Source of the DNA: Aegilops tauschii subsp. strangulata
Taxonomy: Eukaryota; Streptophyta; Magnoliopsida; Poales; Poaceae
Assembly (NCBI RefSeq): GCF_002575655.3
Contig: NC_053040.3
Span: 461,452,780 to 461,516,779 of the forward strand
Length of the DNA: 64,000 nt
Direction: 5' to 3'
The number at the start of each line of letters is the position of its first letter. Position 1 is the first letter of the stretch. Positions 32,321-45,179 of the stretch are shown one piece after another. The notes below the pieces were generated by a model. It was given only the letters and a program-made list of their open reading frames with translations, was not told the DNA's origin and ran no database searches. The translations under genes were made by a program, and so were the position numbers.

Positions 32321-35300
32321 TCCCGGCCCGCCGCCTCCAGCCCCCCAGCAGCCGGCGGCTCGGCCGGCAGTCGGAGCCATCCAAGATGAATTCCCTGAAG
32401 AGCACGCCGCCTACGTCGTCTTCACCAGCCAAGCCGAAGACAAGCGCAGTCGGCGCCGTCAGCATCAAGAGGTCAACGCAGTCGCCTCTAGCGCCCCCGA
32501 GTTCATGCACTGGTCAGAGAAGCCAATCAACTGGAGCCAGGCCGACCACCCAGAGGTGATGCCATCCCCTGGCTCCTATGCACTGGTCTTGGACGTCACC
32601 CTCGCAACGGAGAGGCGAGCTGCCCGATTCTCCCGCGTCCTGATAGATGGCGGAAGCAGTATCAATATACTGTACCGCGATACCATGGAGAAGCTGAACA
32701 TCAAGGAAAAGCAGCTTATGCCAAGCCGGACCGTGTTCCATGGCATCGTCCCCGGCTTGTCTTGCTCCCCGATCGGCAAGATCAAGATGGATGTTCTCTT
32801 CGGAGACAAGCATCATTTTCGCCGAGAAGCGATCTGGTTTGAAGTAGTGGATCTGGAGAGCCCCTATCATGCTTTGTTTGGCCGACCTGCTCTGGCCAAG
32901 TTCATGGTTGTGCCCCACTACGCCTACCTGAAGATGAAGATGCCAAGCTCGAAGGGGATCATCACCGTAGCCGGCGACTACAGGAAGTCCATCGAGTGCG
33001 CCATGGCCAGTAGCCGGCTGGCCGAGTCCCTCGTGGTAGCCGAAGAGAAGAAGATGCGGGAGTGGGTTGTGGCCATGGCCGGCAAGCAGCCGGCCCTGTC
33101 CCCCAACCCCAAAGATTGTGATGCACAGGGCTCCTTCCAGCCGGCCAAAGAGACGAAGAAGATACCCCTGGACCCGGAGAACCCGGAAAGGTTTGCTGTC
33201 ATTGGGGCAAACATGGACAGTAAATAGGAAGGCGAGCTCGTCGACTTCCTCCGTGAGAATCGAGATGTCTTCGCATGGTCCCCAAAGGACATGCCAGGCG
33301 TCCCGAAGGATTTCGCCGAGCACAAATTGCACGTCCGAGCCGACGCGAAGCCGGTCAAGCAGCCCCTCCGCCGACTGTCAGAAGAGAAGCGAAGAATCGT
33401 AGGAGAAGAGATAGCCCGGCTCCTTGCCGCCGGCTTTATTATGGAAGTGTTTTTTCCAGAGTGGCTGGCCAACCCAGTCTTGGTTTTGAAAAAGAATAAC
33501 AAGTGGCGTATGTGTATAGCCTACACCAGCCTGAACAAGGCCTGCCCCAAGGATCCGTTTGCTTTGCCACGGATTGACCAAGTGATAGACTCCATAGCCG
33601 GATGCGAGCTGTTGAGTTTTTTGGATGCCTACTCAGGGTACCATCAGATCAAGTTGGACCCAGCAGACCGCCTGAAGACTGCCTTCATCACACCATTTGG
33701 AGCTTTCTGTTACCTGACTATGACATTCGGCCTGAGGAATGCCGGTGCCACTTTTCAGCGTTGCATGCAGAAATGCCTCCTCAAGCAACTCGGTAGAAAT
33801 GCCCACGTCTATGTAGACGACATTGTGGTGAAGACAGAGAAGCGCGGCACCCTGCTGGAAGACCTGAAAGAAACATTCGCCAACTTGCGCCGATTCCAAA
33901 TCAAGCTCAACCCCGAGAAATGCGTGTTCGGAGTACCAGCCGGGCAGCTGCTAGGCTTCCTGGTCTCCGAACGCGGCATCGAGTGCAACCCTGTGAAGAT
34001 CAAGGCCATCGAGAGGATGGAGATTCCCACCAAATTGCGAGATGTGCAGAAGTTCACCGGGTGCTTGGCCTCCCTAAACCGCTTTATCAGCCGGCTAGGA
34101 GAGAAGGCTCTCCCTCTGTACCGACTCATGAAGAAGTCCACTCACTTCGAGTGGAATGACCAAGCCGACCAAGCATTCCGTGAGCTGAAGAAGATGCTGA
34201 CCACTCCGCCTGTCCTGGTAGCGCCGACTGAGAAGGAGCCCATTCTCCTCTACATTGCCGCGACTAGCTGAGTAGTCAGTACAGTTGTTGTGGTCCAGCG
34301 CCCGGAAGAAGGCCGAGCCCAGTTAGTCCAGAGGCCGGTGTATTATCTAAGCGAAGTGCTATCCAGCTCAAAGCAGAACTACCCGCACTACCAGAAGATG
34401 TGCTATGGGGTGTACTTCGCCTCCAAGAAGCTGAAGCCCTACTTCCAAGAGCATCCCATCACGGTCGTGTGCACCGCCCCGCTCGCCGAGATCATAGGCA
34501 GCCGGGATGCATCCGGCCGGGTGGCTAAATGGGCCATTGCATTGGCACCATACACGATCTTCTACCAGCCCCGCACCGCCATCAAGTCCCAAGCATTGGC
34601 CGACTTCCTCGTCGACTGGGCCGAGACCCAGTACCTACCGCCGGCTCCCGAGTCTACCCATTGGCGGATGCACTTCGACGGGTCCAAGATGCGCACCGGC
34701 TTGGGAGCCGGCATCGTCCTCACCTCTCCCAAAGGCGACAAACTCAGATACACCCTGCAAATCCACTTCGCCGCCTCCAACAATGTGGCCGAGTACGAGG
34801 CGCTCGTGCATGGGCTCCGGCTAGTCAAATAGCTCGGCATACGCCGGATCCTGTGTTACGGCGACTCAGACTTAGTGGTCCAGCAGTCGTCTGGCGACTG
34901 GGACGCCAAGGACGCGAACATGGCGAGCTATCGATTCCTTGTCCAGCAGATCAGTGGGTACTTCGAAGGGTGCGAGTTCCTTCACGTGCCTAGAGCCGAC
35001 AACGACCAAGCAGATGCCCTAGCACGGATCGGCTCCACCCGACAGGCCATACCGACCGGCGTCTCCCTCCAGCGCCTCCTCAAGCCATCCATCAAGCCAT
35101 CTCCAGAGTCGGACTCTATCTTCGTACCGCCTGTGCCAGATGCAGCCGGATCCGACTAGAGGAACCCCGCAGGCGGCACGGGGACTTCGACAACTGGCCC
35201 GCCGACTGCCGTAGTCGCACCCGGCCCGGGGACTTCAGAACCCGGCCCGGGGACTGCAGCAGTTGGCCCGGGGACTGCAGCAACACAAGAAGCGGTGGCC

Positions 35301-36647
35301 GACTCCAATTCCACGCCTCCCGACCCACCCACCCGAGTCATGGTGGCCGTCCTAACAGAAGAAGAAGTCACAGCTCCATCATGGGCCCAGCCCATCCTCA
35401 AGTTCCTAGTCAGCAGAGAGCTGCCGGCTGATGAGATCTCAGCAAGACTAGTGCAATGACGAGCTGGAGCATATGCAATAATCAACAGAGAGCTTGTTAA
35501 GCGCAGCGTCACTGGAGTCTTCCAGCGCTGTGTCGAGCCAGAAAAAGGAGTGGCAATCCTCAAGGATATCCACCAAGGCGAATGCAGCCACCACGCAGCC
35601 TCAAGATCACTTGTGGCCAAAGCTTTTCGCCATGGTTTCTTTTGGCCGACTGCTTTGGAAGATGCCAAAGAGATAGTCAAGAGCTGGAGAGGATGCCAAG
35701 TTTTCAGTTCCAAACAACACCTGCCGGCTTCTGCGCTCAAGACCATTCCCCTCACCTGGCCCTTTGCCGTCTGGGGACTGGACATGGTGGGCCCTTTCAA
35801 GACAGCCCGCGGCGGCTTGACACATCTGCTTGTCGCCGTGGACAAGTTCACCAAGTGGATCGAAGCGAAGCTGATCAAGAAGCTGAATGGGCCGACTGCC
35901 GTGACGTTCATCACCGACATCACTACTCGGTACGGCGTACCGCACAGCATCATCACCGACAATGGTACAAACTTTGCCAAAGGAGCACTGGCACGTTTCT
36001 GCGCGACGCAGGGTATCCGACTGGACTTAGCGTCCGTTGCCCACCCGCAGTCGAACGGCCAGGTCGAGCGAGCAAATGGACTCATCCTCTCCGGCATCAA
36101 GCCCCGACTGGTTGTACCACTAGAGCGATCGGCCGGCTGCTGGCTCGATGAGCTGCCGGCTGTCCTCTGGAGTCTGCGTACTACCCCCAACAAGTCAACC
36201 GGCTTCACTCCGTTCTTCCTCGTATATGGTGCCGAGGCTGTCATCCCAACAGACATCGAGTTCGACTCGCCTCGGGTCACCATGTACACGGAGGCGGAGG
36301 CCAAGGAAGCAAGAGAAGACGGCGTCGACCTAATAGAAGAAGGCCGGCTGTTAGCACTCAGCCGGTCCGCCATCTACCAGCAAGGGTTGCGCCGCTACCA
36401 CAACCGCAAGGTCAAGCCAAGATCCTTCCAAGAGGGCGACCTTGTGCTTCGGCTGATCCAGCGAACAGCAGGCCAGCACAAGCTCTCGGCCCCTTGGGAA
36501 GGCCCCTTCGTCATCAGCAAGGCACTAGGCAACGACTCCTACTACTTGATTGACGCGCAAAAACCAAGAGCACGCAAGAGGGACGACTCAGGCAAGGAGT
36601 CGGAGCAACCATGGAACGCGAATCTCCTGAGAAGATTTTACAGTTGA
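32321..36647 (+). pseudogene. Gypsy pol (PR-RT-RNase H-IN), one frame with five stops
   Basis: All domains stay in a single frame. Protease: VLIDGGSSINILY (about 32638). RT: NKWRMCIAYTSLNKACPKD, FLDAYSGYHQI, active site YVDD at 33810-33821. RNase H: MHFDGSKM (about 34669), EYEALVHGL and CYGDSDLVVQQ. Integrase: zinc site with H..H and GCQ (the first Cys of the CxxC pair is Trp here), then D,D,E at WGLDMVGPF, ITDNGTNF and GQVERANG. In-frame stops are at 33225 TAG, 34269 TGA, 34830 TAG, 35157 TAG and 35457 TGA. The last integrase part ends at a natural stop, 36645-36647. Stops plus the lost zinc ligand mean it is inactive. Confidence 0.93.
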
Positions 36648-37377
36648 AAGCAGTATGTATCATGCTACCCTTTTGTATTAAGTGTGAAACAACAGGCTCC
36701 CCGAGGAGCACTCGGGGACTGCCTTTATTTATCTATGAGTGACGAGTGTCATATCCATGAATGTATTATTACATTTGATTTCCTGTCTGGCACCGGGTTC
36801 GACTAGTCGGCCCGGGGACTGGCCGCCTTGAGCTATATTAAAAGTTCTACCTGAAGTCAGACAAGTACTGTGCCGGCTCCCGAGTCCTCTCTTGTTGAAA
36901 GTCGCAGTTCGAAGAACCGACTGTCCGACTAGCAAGAGCCAAGGAAGAAAGGATGCCCACACGAAAAACGGCTAAGGACTAATGAACTTATATAGCGAAA
37001 AGACGGCCTCCAACTACGCCTGCCGGCTGTCAGAACAGCCGGCTGGCCGGCTTCCTAAACACTTAACTATAATCCAACAAAGCTAGAGTACTTGCCCTCC
37101 CAATTGGCCAAGCACTTCTCCAGCCACAGATTGCAGAGCAACTGTCTGACTGGGGAGGCGGCAACCAAGGGAGGGCGGCAAAGGAAACAGCGGAAGGATG
37201 AAAAGCAAAGAACGAGGAAAAGCCAAACGCACGCATAGTCATATATACATATAAAGCCCCCAACAGGCCGGCAATCGACATAGTTCGAATACACCCCCAG
37301 TGGGTGGAATTGTGCAAACTTAACAGAATATTGTTCCAAAAGTGACAAGACAGGAAAACAAAAGATAGCAGACTAGA
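36648..37377. other. Gypsy spacer between pol and the antisense ORF
   Basis: No coding domain. It contains repeated CGGGGACTG pieces (36713, 36816) that resemble the element's purine tract. The 3' UTRs of the two convergent genes must both lie here. Confidence 0.55.
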
Positions 37378-40300
37378 CTAAGGCGCGGTGCGGGAGCCAG
37401 GCTGGTCGGTGGAGATGGCGTCGCCGGCTGAAGGAGTGGCCGGCTGGCGGGTCTCGGCTTGGTCACCACCGGTGGCAGGCGACGCACCCGCGCGTGACGT
37501 GGTGCTGGAGGCGCGGTCAGGCTGAGGCTGGCCGGCCGCTCCACCATCCGGCCCGGCATCTTCACCCTCCTCCTCCTCCTCCTCGCCTCGTCGCTGGAGT
37601 CGATGTCCTCCGCCGAGTCTTCACCGTCTGCCGGGTTCAGCCCGAACCACTCCTCCGGCTGGGCGACACCGTTGTCATCTACCTCAGGGGCGAAGGCACT
37701 GGTGTCGAGGTAGTCGGCGATCGCCGAAGCCCGCCGGATGATAGCCGGCCGCGCCGGCTCCAGCTCCGTGTCGGCCTGCTGCCGCCAGGTAGCCAGCTGG
37801 TCCAGACTCAGGCCGGGATACCAGGCCTTGACGAACTCCAGCGCCCGCCTGGCGCTGGACCGAGCCGCCGAAGCCTTCCAGGCTTCAAAGCGGCCGACTG
37901 CCACCTCCAGCCAGTCGGCAGTCCGACTGGGGGTGCGGGGAACCACTTCGCCGGGCCAGAGGGCGGCCAATACTTGCGCCCCGGCACGCTGAAGCCGGCG
38001 GAGCAGTCGGTGAGCCGGCTGGAGACGGGCCTGGATCGCCAAGAGCTGCTCCTCCAGCGAACGGCCAGCGTTTGGTGCAATCTCGGCGCCAGCCTGCCTT
38101 CGTGCTTGGCGGTGGGCCTCGATGATCTGGTTGGCGGCGGTAGAGTAGCCAGGGAAGTACTCTGCGCAAGAAAGAAACGGAAAGAAGAGAAAACACCAAG
38201 TCAGAAAACGAGCCGAAAGCGGCGGACGGCAAGAAAGGACGAAGAAGTAGGCGGCTTACCGTCAACCAGATCTTCGATCTGGCCATAGCCATTGATCAGA
38301 GTCTGCTTTTCTTCGGCCCAGCCAGCCGCCTCCGTCTCGTACTCGGCCTGGAGGGCGGCTTCGCTGTCTTGCACCACCTTCAGAGCCGCCTTGTGGCCCT
38401 CCTCCTGGTCGGCCAACCTCTTGGCCAGGCGGTCACGTTCCTGCACCAAGGCGGCGAATTCGGCCTCCTTGGCACGAAGGGCAGCCTGAGACCCTCCCAG
38501 CTATGCCCTCAGACTGGCGTTGGCCGCTGCAAGGACGGCAGAAAAAGAAGAAGCAATAAGAGGAAGTTGTCAAGGAAGATCCGACCCGACTGCTCAGCAG
38601 TCGGCCCGAATCTCGGGGACTACACCCAGTGGGTGCGCTGATGCGCCCCCACGTGAGATAAAGGAGAAGTACTTACCCCGGCTCTCAGTTAGGTCGGCGG
38701 TTTTCTGGGTCAGCTCCCGAGCCTGGGAGTTGAAGGCAGCCGCGCGAAGATTGTGGTAGTCCTGCAAGACAGGCAGAAGATCGAAGTAAGAACAAGAATA
38801 GCAAAGCTAAATCCACTAAGAAGTTCCAAGCCGCCTGCTCAGCAGCCGACTCGGAACTCGGGGACTACACCCAGTGGGTGCGCTGACGCGCCCCCACGAA
38901 AGAAACCAAGATAAAAAAGAAGCAAGATAAGAAGACTAACCCGGATGGCCGCCCGCGTCGCAAGGAACTCGTCGGTGTACAGCCTCAGCGCCGTAGCCTG
39001 GGCTTGGAGCCGGGTCCGGACGTCCTGCGCGGCCACGTTCATCACGGCCGTCCCTCTGCCCGGCGTCCACCCCGAGGTGGCGCTGGCCGCCTCCACGTCC
39101 TGGGCCGACGAGCTGGAGCCCGCGGCCGGCTGCGGCTCCGACGCGGCCTTCTGCGGCTCTGACGCAGCCTTCCCCGTGCGCCGGCTCGGCGGCGTCCGGA
39201 CCGCCAGCTCAATCCTCGCGGCCGGCTCGCCCCCCGCCGACTGCGCAGGCGGCAGATCAGGCCGGCCACCTTGAGCCGCCCCAGTCGGCGGGGTCGGTAC
39301 CGCCGCCCTCTCCAGGATGACGACGTCGTCATCCCTCTCCAGCCCCGGCTGGTCACCGCCGGCTTCTTCTGGCGGGGGCTCCGGGGCCCCAGGCGCTGCG
39401 ACGCGCCGTGGGGTGACCAGCAAGGCTTCCTCCGCCATCGCCGCAGCCGCAGCCTCCGCTTGGGCCTTGGCCGTGGCGTCGGCGCGCGCCTTCGCCGCCT
39501 CCTCCTCCTGCGCCGCCTTGGCGGTAGCCGCCTTCAAAGCCTCCGCTTCCGCTCCTCCCGCACCTCCCGCGCGTTCCGCTCCGTCGCCGCCAGAAGATCG
39601 GCACGGGGGTCCACACGGCGAGTGGTGCTCGTAGATCCTCCCGGCGACCCAACAACGGAGGCGGCAGCAGCCCGCTCGAGCGACAATGAGGCTCTGGTTA
39701 TTTGGAGAAAAAGACAAGGATTCAGGAGTTACCAGAGAAAAGAGAAAAGAGAATGCACGAAGGAGTATGTACTTACGCCGACACCGTCTGCGGTTGCTTC
39801 ACCGCCTTGCGGAAGCGGGCCGCCTTCGCAGCCGCCTCCTCCCGCCTAGTTGTCGTCGCCCCGCCGCGGGGCTTCTTCGGCCGACTGCCGAACAAGCCCT
39901 GCGCGGCACGACGCTTTTGCCCGCCGCCCTGAGCAGGCGGCGCAGCGGAGGAACCCGCGCCGTGGCCAGACGCCGGCTGACGGCGTGGGACGACTTCAGC
40001 CTCATCGTCGTCCGACCAGTCGTCGAAGCTGACTCCAAGCCCGGAGCCACTGCTTCGCCGCCGGCTTGGCCACCACCCGCCTCGGTGTTGTCGTCCATAG
40101 CAGCCGCCCCCAAGTCGGGGTCCTCCAGATCGTGCTCCGTCCTGTCGGGGACGAATCGGCGCTCCGCGTCCGACCCGCCTGCAGGCAGAAGAAGAGGGCT
40201 TTGTCGAGGCAAGCCGACTAGTCAGAGTCGGCCAAAAGGAACTCGGCGACAAACTGAGAGAAGAAGAAGAGACAAGGAGAACATACCGTGGGCGGCGGAT

Positions 40301-41234
40301 TGGCTCGGCAATATGGCTCCTTGCCGAACTGCCACTCTGCGGAGAGTTTGCAGTTCGCAAGGTAGTTCACCATATAGGCCACCTCGTCGTGCGGCATGTC
40401 TTTTGTACACATCCGGCTCGGATCGAGCTGGCCGCTCATCTGACAGATCAGATGAGGGCGGCTCTGGAGCGGTAGTACCCGGCGCGTGACGAAGGCGGCC
40501 AGCAGGTCGGGCCCCGACAATCCCTCCGACTGGATCATCGCTCGTACTCGGGCGACGGCTGCGGTTCCAGCCGGCGTCAGCGTCACGGCCCGGTAGGACT
40601 ACTGGGGCCGCCTGCCCGCCGGTGGGCCGGCTACGTAAGCCGGCAGATTGACGTAGTCGCCCTGCTGGGCGACGTTCCTCACGTAGAAGTATGACTTTTG
40701 CCATAACTTCACCGACTGGATCAGCGTGATGACGGGGAAGGGGTTGTTGGCAGCCACCCGCCGCATCGCGATGAAGGCGCCGCTCTGAGCCGGCACGCCT
40801 TGCATGCGCGTGCCCAGCTTGGACTGGAAGAACTCCCCGCAGAGCTCGAGGGTAGGGAGGACGCCGAGGTAGCCTTCACACAAGGTGACGAAGGTGGACA
40901 GCAGCACCACCGTGTTCGGGGTGAGGTGGTGCGGCTGGAGTTGGTAGAACTCGAGCCAAGAGCGGAAGAAGGCGCTCACGGGCAGGCCGATGCCGCGCAA
41001 GAAATGCGAGCGGAAGACTACCCGCTCGCCTTCCTGCGGCTCCGGCGTAAGCTCCTTCGCCGGTGCGAGACAGACCTCCACCTTGTCCGCGCCGGGCGGC
41101 CGCCGCTTCATGCGGAGGAACTCGACGTGATCCTCGTGGACGTTGGAGCCGTCCCAATCCCCGACGTACTGCATCATGGCGTGGGGCTGGCGAGAACGAG
41201 CGCGGCGGCAGAGGAGCGAGTGGTGGAACAGCAT
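37378..41234 (-). pseudogene. Antisense six-exon ORF of the Gypsy element (Transposase_28 / 'putative gypsy type transposon' domain)
   Basis: Exons on the minus strand: 41234-40287, 40178-39777, 39693-38941, 38761-38677, 38526-38260 and 38161-37378, all with GT..AG introns. Exon 1 holds a conserved block (VVFRSHFLRGIGLPVSAFF, LEFYQLQPHHLTPN, TFVTLCEGYLGV) that I recognise as the PF04195-type domain. Exons 2-3 are Ala/Glu-rich with an RPKKPRGG basic motif. Exons 4-5 predict a coiled coil (EFAALVQERDRLAKRLADQ). Exon 6 ends in an acidic, Glu-rich tail. Defects: TAG in exon 1 near 40599, TAG at the start of exon 5, and frame shifts in exons 2 and 6. The function of this class of antisense ORF is not established. 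Confident in the structure, not in any role. Confidence 0.8.
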
Positions 41235-41319
41235 GGCGGCGAGGCGCTGTTGCAAGAAAAGGCAGGAGGAAGAAGATGGTGGAAGGAGCGTGCGAGAGCC
41301 TGCCGCTCTCCCCCTCCCC

Positions 41320-41328
41320 CTACTTATA
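41320..41328 (-). promoter_or_regulatory. TATA box of the antisense ORF
   Basis: TATAAGTAG on the minus strand, about 90 bp before the ATG at 41234, followed by a pyrimidine/purine-rich leader. It implies a promoter independent of the LTRs. Confidence 0.6.
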
Positions 41329-41758
41329 GCTTCGCAAGGTGAAGCCGGGGAGGCAGGGCGTGGGGTGAGACGTGGGACTAACTGCACCCACTCCCCCCAT
41401 GCCTCGCGATTATTACGCCCTAAAAGTGTGCCGAAACCGCCGCAGGAAGACGTGCGGGCGGCTTCGGGCTGCAGAGAATCCACGCCTGGGCTCGGACGTG
41501 GGAGTGGCGGGCCCCTGACCTGTGGCGACGTCCCGTCGCGCGCGTGGGCTGGCAGGCTTTTTTGCCACGTGGGTCGCAGGCGGCAAGTGGCCGGCCCGCG
41601 GCCCGGTGCGCGCGCTGGCCAGCTCCCGCCCTCCGACTCCCAAAGAATCTTCGCCGAGACGGCGCCCCCAACCAAAGTCGGCTCCCAGCTGCCGACTCGT
41701 CAAGATAGGAAGCTGATCGAGCTTCTCGACTCCCACCCAACCTCGAAGCCCAATCAGC

Positions 41759-41770
41759 ATCGGGGACTAC
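41759..41770 (+). other. Polypurine tract of the Gypsy element
   Basis: ATCGGGGACTAC abuts the TGTCGG start of the 3' LTR. Confidence 0.7.
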
Positions 41771-42966
41771 TGTCGGAGTAAATAACCACGGGTAGCCTAA
41801 CCGACTACCCATGGTTATTCGCAAATTATCAGGCCGATTGAGCCTTCAAGCGTTCGAAGCATTGGGCCGACTTCCCCTGGCCGACTACCGCAGGGGCTGG
41901 CTCTCCGAAGGTGACCCGGCCCCGGTGGCCTTCCTCAAGATGGTTGCGAGATGGCCGACTCCAGGAAGCCGGCGCCAAGAGGACCGACTTCCAAGAGCCA
42001 GCCATGAAGCACGCCGACTCCCCAAAGCCGGCCAAGACCGCACCCACCAAAACTACACCCACATAACGGTGACAAGACGGGGTGTGGCCACAGTGCGGCC
42101 CACTACCCCCAAGCCCGAGGCAGGCATGGCCACAGGACGCCGTACTGGTCAGCCATCTCCCGTCCGGCTCGGCACTGTAGCCATGCTGGCCTCAATGTCA
42201 TCCACGACCAACGCCAGCACGGCCCATGGGCGGCGGGCCCCTTTAGCCAGAGAGAGGCGCGAAGGCGGCCCGGCCTCCCCCAGTCGGCCAGGGGCGTAGC
42301 CGGCCCCCAGAAGCCGGCTACCCCCTCCCTCGAAGCATGTGCCACATTAAGGAGACAAGACGAGGTAAGGCTACAGTGAGGGCCCTCGAGGCGGCACACT
42401 GTAGCCATGCTTACCTCGATGAAGCCCTCGTCATCAGGGACGAGGCTACAATAAGCAGCCGCCAACAAGACCCCTAGGCGGTGGGGCCGGCCTGTCGACT
42501 AAGAGGCCGGCAGCCGGCGGGACCCACCAGTCGGCGGGCCCCAACGGCCGGTGGAGAAGCCGGCGAGTGCAGACACTGACGACTGGCACCCGCGCCCAGC
42601 CGGATTATTATTGTACCCCCAGGGTAGGCCTATATAAACCCCCCGGGGCACCCATGCAAAGGGTTGGCTTCTTAGAGTTACACACACACCATATAGAGAG
42701 GGAAGTGAGAGCTAGCCTTGCTCTTCTCCTCCCTTGAACCCAACAGCTCTAGGAGCAATTGTAGCTACTCTTTCTGATCTAGTGATCATGCGGAGACCCC
42801 GCAGAGCAGGACTAGGGGTGTTATCTCCACGGAGAGCCCCGAACCTGGGTAAGATTCGCCGGCGTGCATGTCTTCGCCTCATCCCGTTTCCAGGCACCGG
42901 CGACGTCTTACTGGCACCCACCATGATAAGCCACCCGTTGGCATATGTCGCACCTACCACCCGACA
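41771..42966 (+). repeat. 3' LTR of the Gypsy element
   Basis: 1196 bp, complete, with a TATA box at 42631-42638 and TG..CA ends. It is followed by the AGAGC duplication. Very few differences from the 5' LTR. Confidence 0.95.
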
Positions 42967-42971
42967 AGAGC

Positions 42972-45070
42972 TTCAGTGAGACTGACTTCCCTTGAGCCGG
43001 ATTTTAAACCGTAATCCTTTCTGATGACCCGGACCTTCTTCATTAAGCCGGGTTTTTGTAACTGTCATATATTTTCTAAACCGGAAATTTTCTGACGACC
43101 TTTAAATTTTCATCCATATGGTAGTAGCCTCCGGGACCGGGTTATCTTTCCCTCCAACGTCCTGGGGTTCTTGACTTCACTGAAAACCGGCAACATTTGC
43201 TGAGTCATATCCTTGTAGCCCCCGAGTCTCAAGGTGACTCGAGGAGTTGGCTTGAAATTCTCCATACTTGACCGTGATATAAGCCGGCATAACTTGTATA
43301 TCATTGGTGTTGATAGCACAATGTGAATCCACAGAAGGTTGAGGTGACTGCGGCGGGTTATAAATGATCCCGTATGAGCCGTGTCAGCAACTCGGCCAAT
43401 GGTTCCTTCCAACTGGCGATTTGAAGTTAACAAAACTGTAGTGGCGGCGACTTGTGCGCCTGCTCATTGAGCCATCCAGTGCAAACGGCGGTTGATGATA
43501 ATTTGCCTCCAATTTGAAAGAAAACTGGGCTACCCAAGCTGTGACTTGCTCATACCCAATAAACAGCTCATTCAGACAGGTGCGGCCCGGTATGCTGATG
43601 TAGACCAGGCCATGAGAGACGGACGACAAGGACGACCGCAACATCAGAGGCGGCACAGACAGATGAACCGGCCGCAGCGTTATAAACCGGTGCGGACAGG
43701 CAAGTTGTCCTTCTTGTTGTAAACCGGCGTGGTCGCGAAAGACGGCTACGACGTTGTAAGCCAGCGCGGTCGCGAGAGATGGCCACGGCGTTGTAAGCTG
43801 GTGCGGGAGTCCGTTGAGTAACGACGACCACCTGTGCCAAAAGATATTGGCGTGCCTCCATCCCCGTGGTATAATATCACTTTTTGTCATAAATAATTGC
43901 CCTGCATAAACAATATTGCAGACCAAGGCAAAGATAAACTTGTTCTTTGACAAAAAACAATGTACGTTAATAAACTTTAAACAGATAGATATCACCTGAT
44001 TGTCCGGACGACGGATGATCCATTCCACGAATCAACTTCCAGTACTTGCAATAGGCATTTAGCTACTCTCTCCTGATTTTTCCGGATGATAGATGATCCG
44101 TTAAGTGGCATCCGTAGGTAACTTTTCAATACGGTCGCCTAATTTCTTTTGATCCTTACATGCTTACAAAGGATATTTGCATTCACCCCTTGAGGATCCT
44201 GCCAGATGCTTGCTTCTCACCAGGGTTATATAGTCTCTGAAATAACTGGAACTTTTTATTCAGTGGGGTCAGCTCTGGACCGATGTGACCCCATGTAGGA
44301 CGGCTGCTGCAATGACTATAATGATGCTCCTTTAGTACATCGCTTTTTGTGTCTCTATGCGGTGGCCTGTGCTGGTCTGGGCCTAGCGATAAATCGCCTA
44401 AAAGCTTTTGCTAGTGGATTCCCGTGGAAAAACAAGTACTGCCTCAGGTAGAAATTTCCGTGACCACGCGCACTGCGTTCAGTCTCCAAGTTGATCTAAT
44501 ACGACTGCCTGTTTGTATGAGGAAAGAACGCCTAGAATCGAATTCCTGTCCGACTCGGCCACTCTTGGCTGGCGTATTGTCGATGGCCGCGTCCGTCATC
44601 CAAGTCATCCATCGGTCTCGACGAAAACGATCCGCTGGTCATATACGATTGCGCAGAGACGCGCAGCCCTAACTCTCCTTGAACTTAAACCTTGCACTAT
44701 CTGCTCCAAAGTCTGTGCCTCGAGCGTAGCTGCGGTTTGGAGCAGTGGCAGTCGCGCTCGGTGGAGGCGAGCCAAAGACGGCTGATTACAGTAGTAGTTG
44801 AACCAGACTCCAGCGGCAATGGTTTTAGAGACGGGTATGGTATGCTTAGCGCGACTTTGGCAGAGGGGCGCTGGAGGCGGTGGCTTGGAACCGATCCGGG
44901 GCGGCTCGGCCTGGCGCAGACGACGGAGGAGCAGTGACGTGGAGACGACCCGGCGACGGCTTGTGACCGAGGCGGATGGAAACCGAGGCGACAGAATCCA
45001 TCACCCCGTCCTTGTCCTTTTTACTTGGCGTGACCTTGCACGGCGTGTGGCTCTCAGAATCCGTGTATGC
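42972..45070. other. Element A interior (right of the Gypsy), non-coding
   Basis: It resumes element A exactly where 29949 left off. It contains a two-unit repeat GCGGTCGCGA(A/G)AGA(C/T)GGC..GTTGTAAGC at about 43730-43800 and GC-rich patches with CGGCGA motifs after 44500, like the GC-rich zone of element B. No protein domain is recognised. Confidence 0.6.
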
Positions 45071-45179
45071 ACTAGTAGCTTTTCCAAAATAATGAAGGAC
45101 GCGTCTAGCAAGCGGCAGGGCGCTCGCTAGCCCTCTGGAGCGGCTGTCACTTTTAGCAAGTTTATGTCCCCATCAAACA

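Larger units (their letters stand above)
29950..42966 (+). mobile_element. Ty3/Gypsy LTR retrotransposon (13.0 kb) nested in element A
   Basis: LTRs start TGTC(A/G)GAGTAAATA at 29950 and 41771; the right LTR ends CCCGACA at 42966. The flanks are AGAGC (29945-29949 and 42967-42971). The intact relative at 51030-51040 in element B shows the empty site with a single GAGAGCTTC. The purine tract ATCGGGGACTAC precedes the right LTR. Domain order is Gag, PR, RT, RNase H, IN on the plus strand, then about 0.7 kb of spacer, then an antisense multi-exon ORF. The LTRs are almost identical, so the insertion is young compared with its host, yet the coding part has many stops. The primer site is missing (see left LTR). 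Confidence 0.95.
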
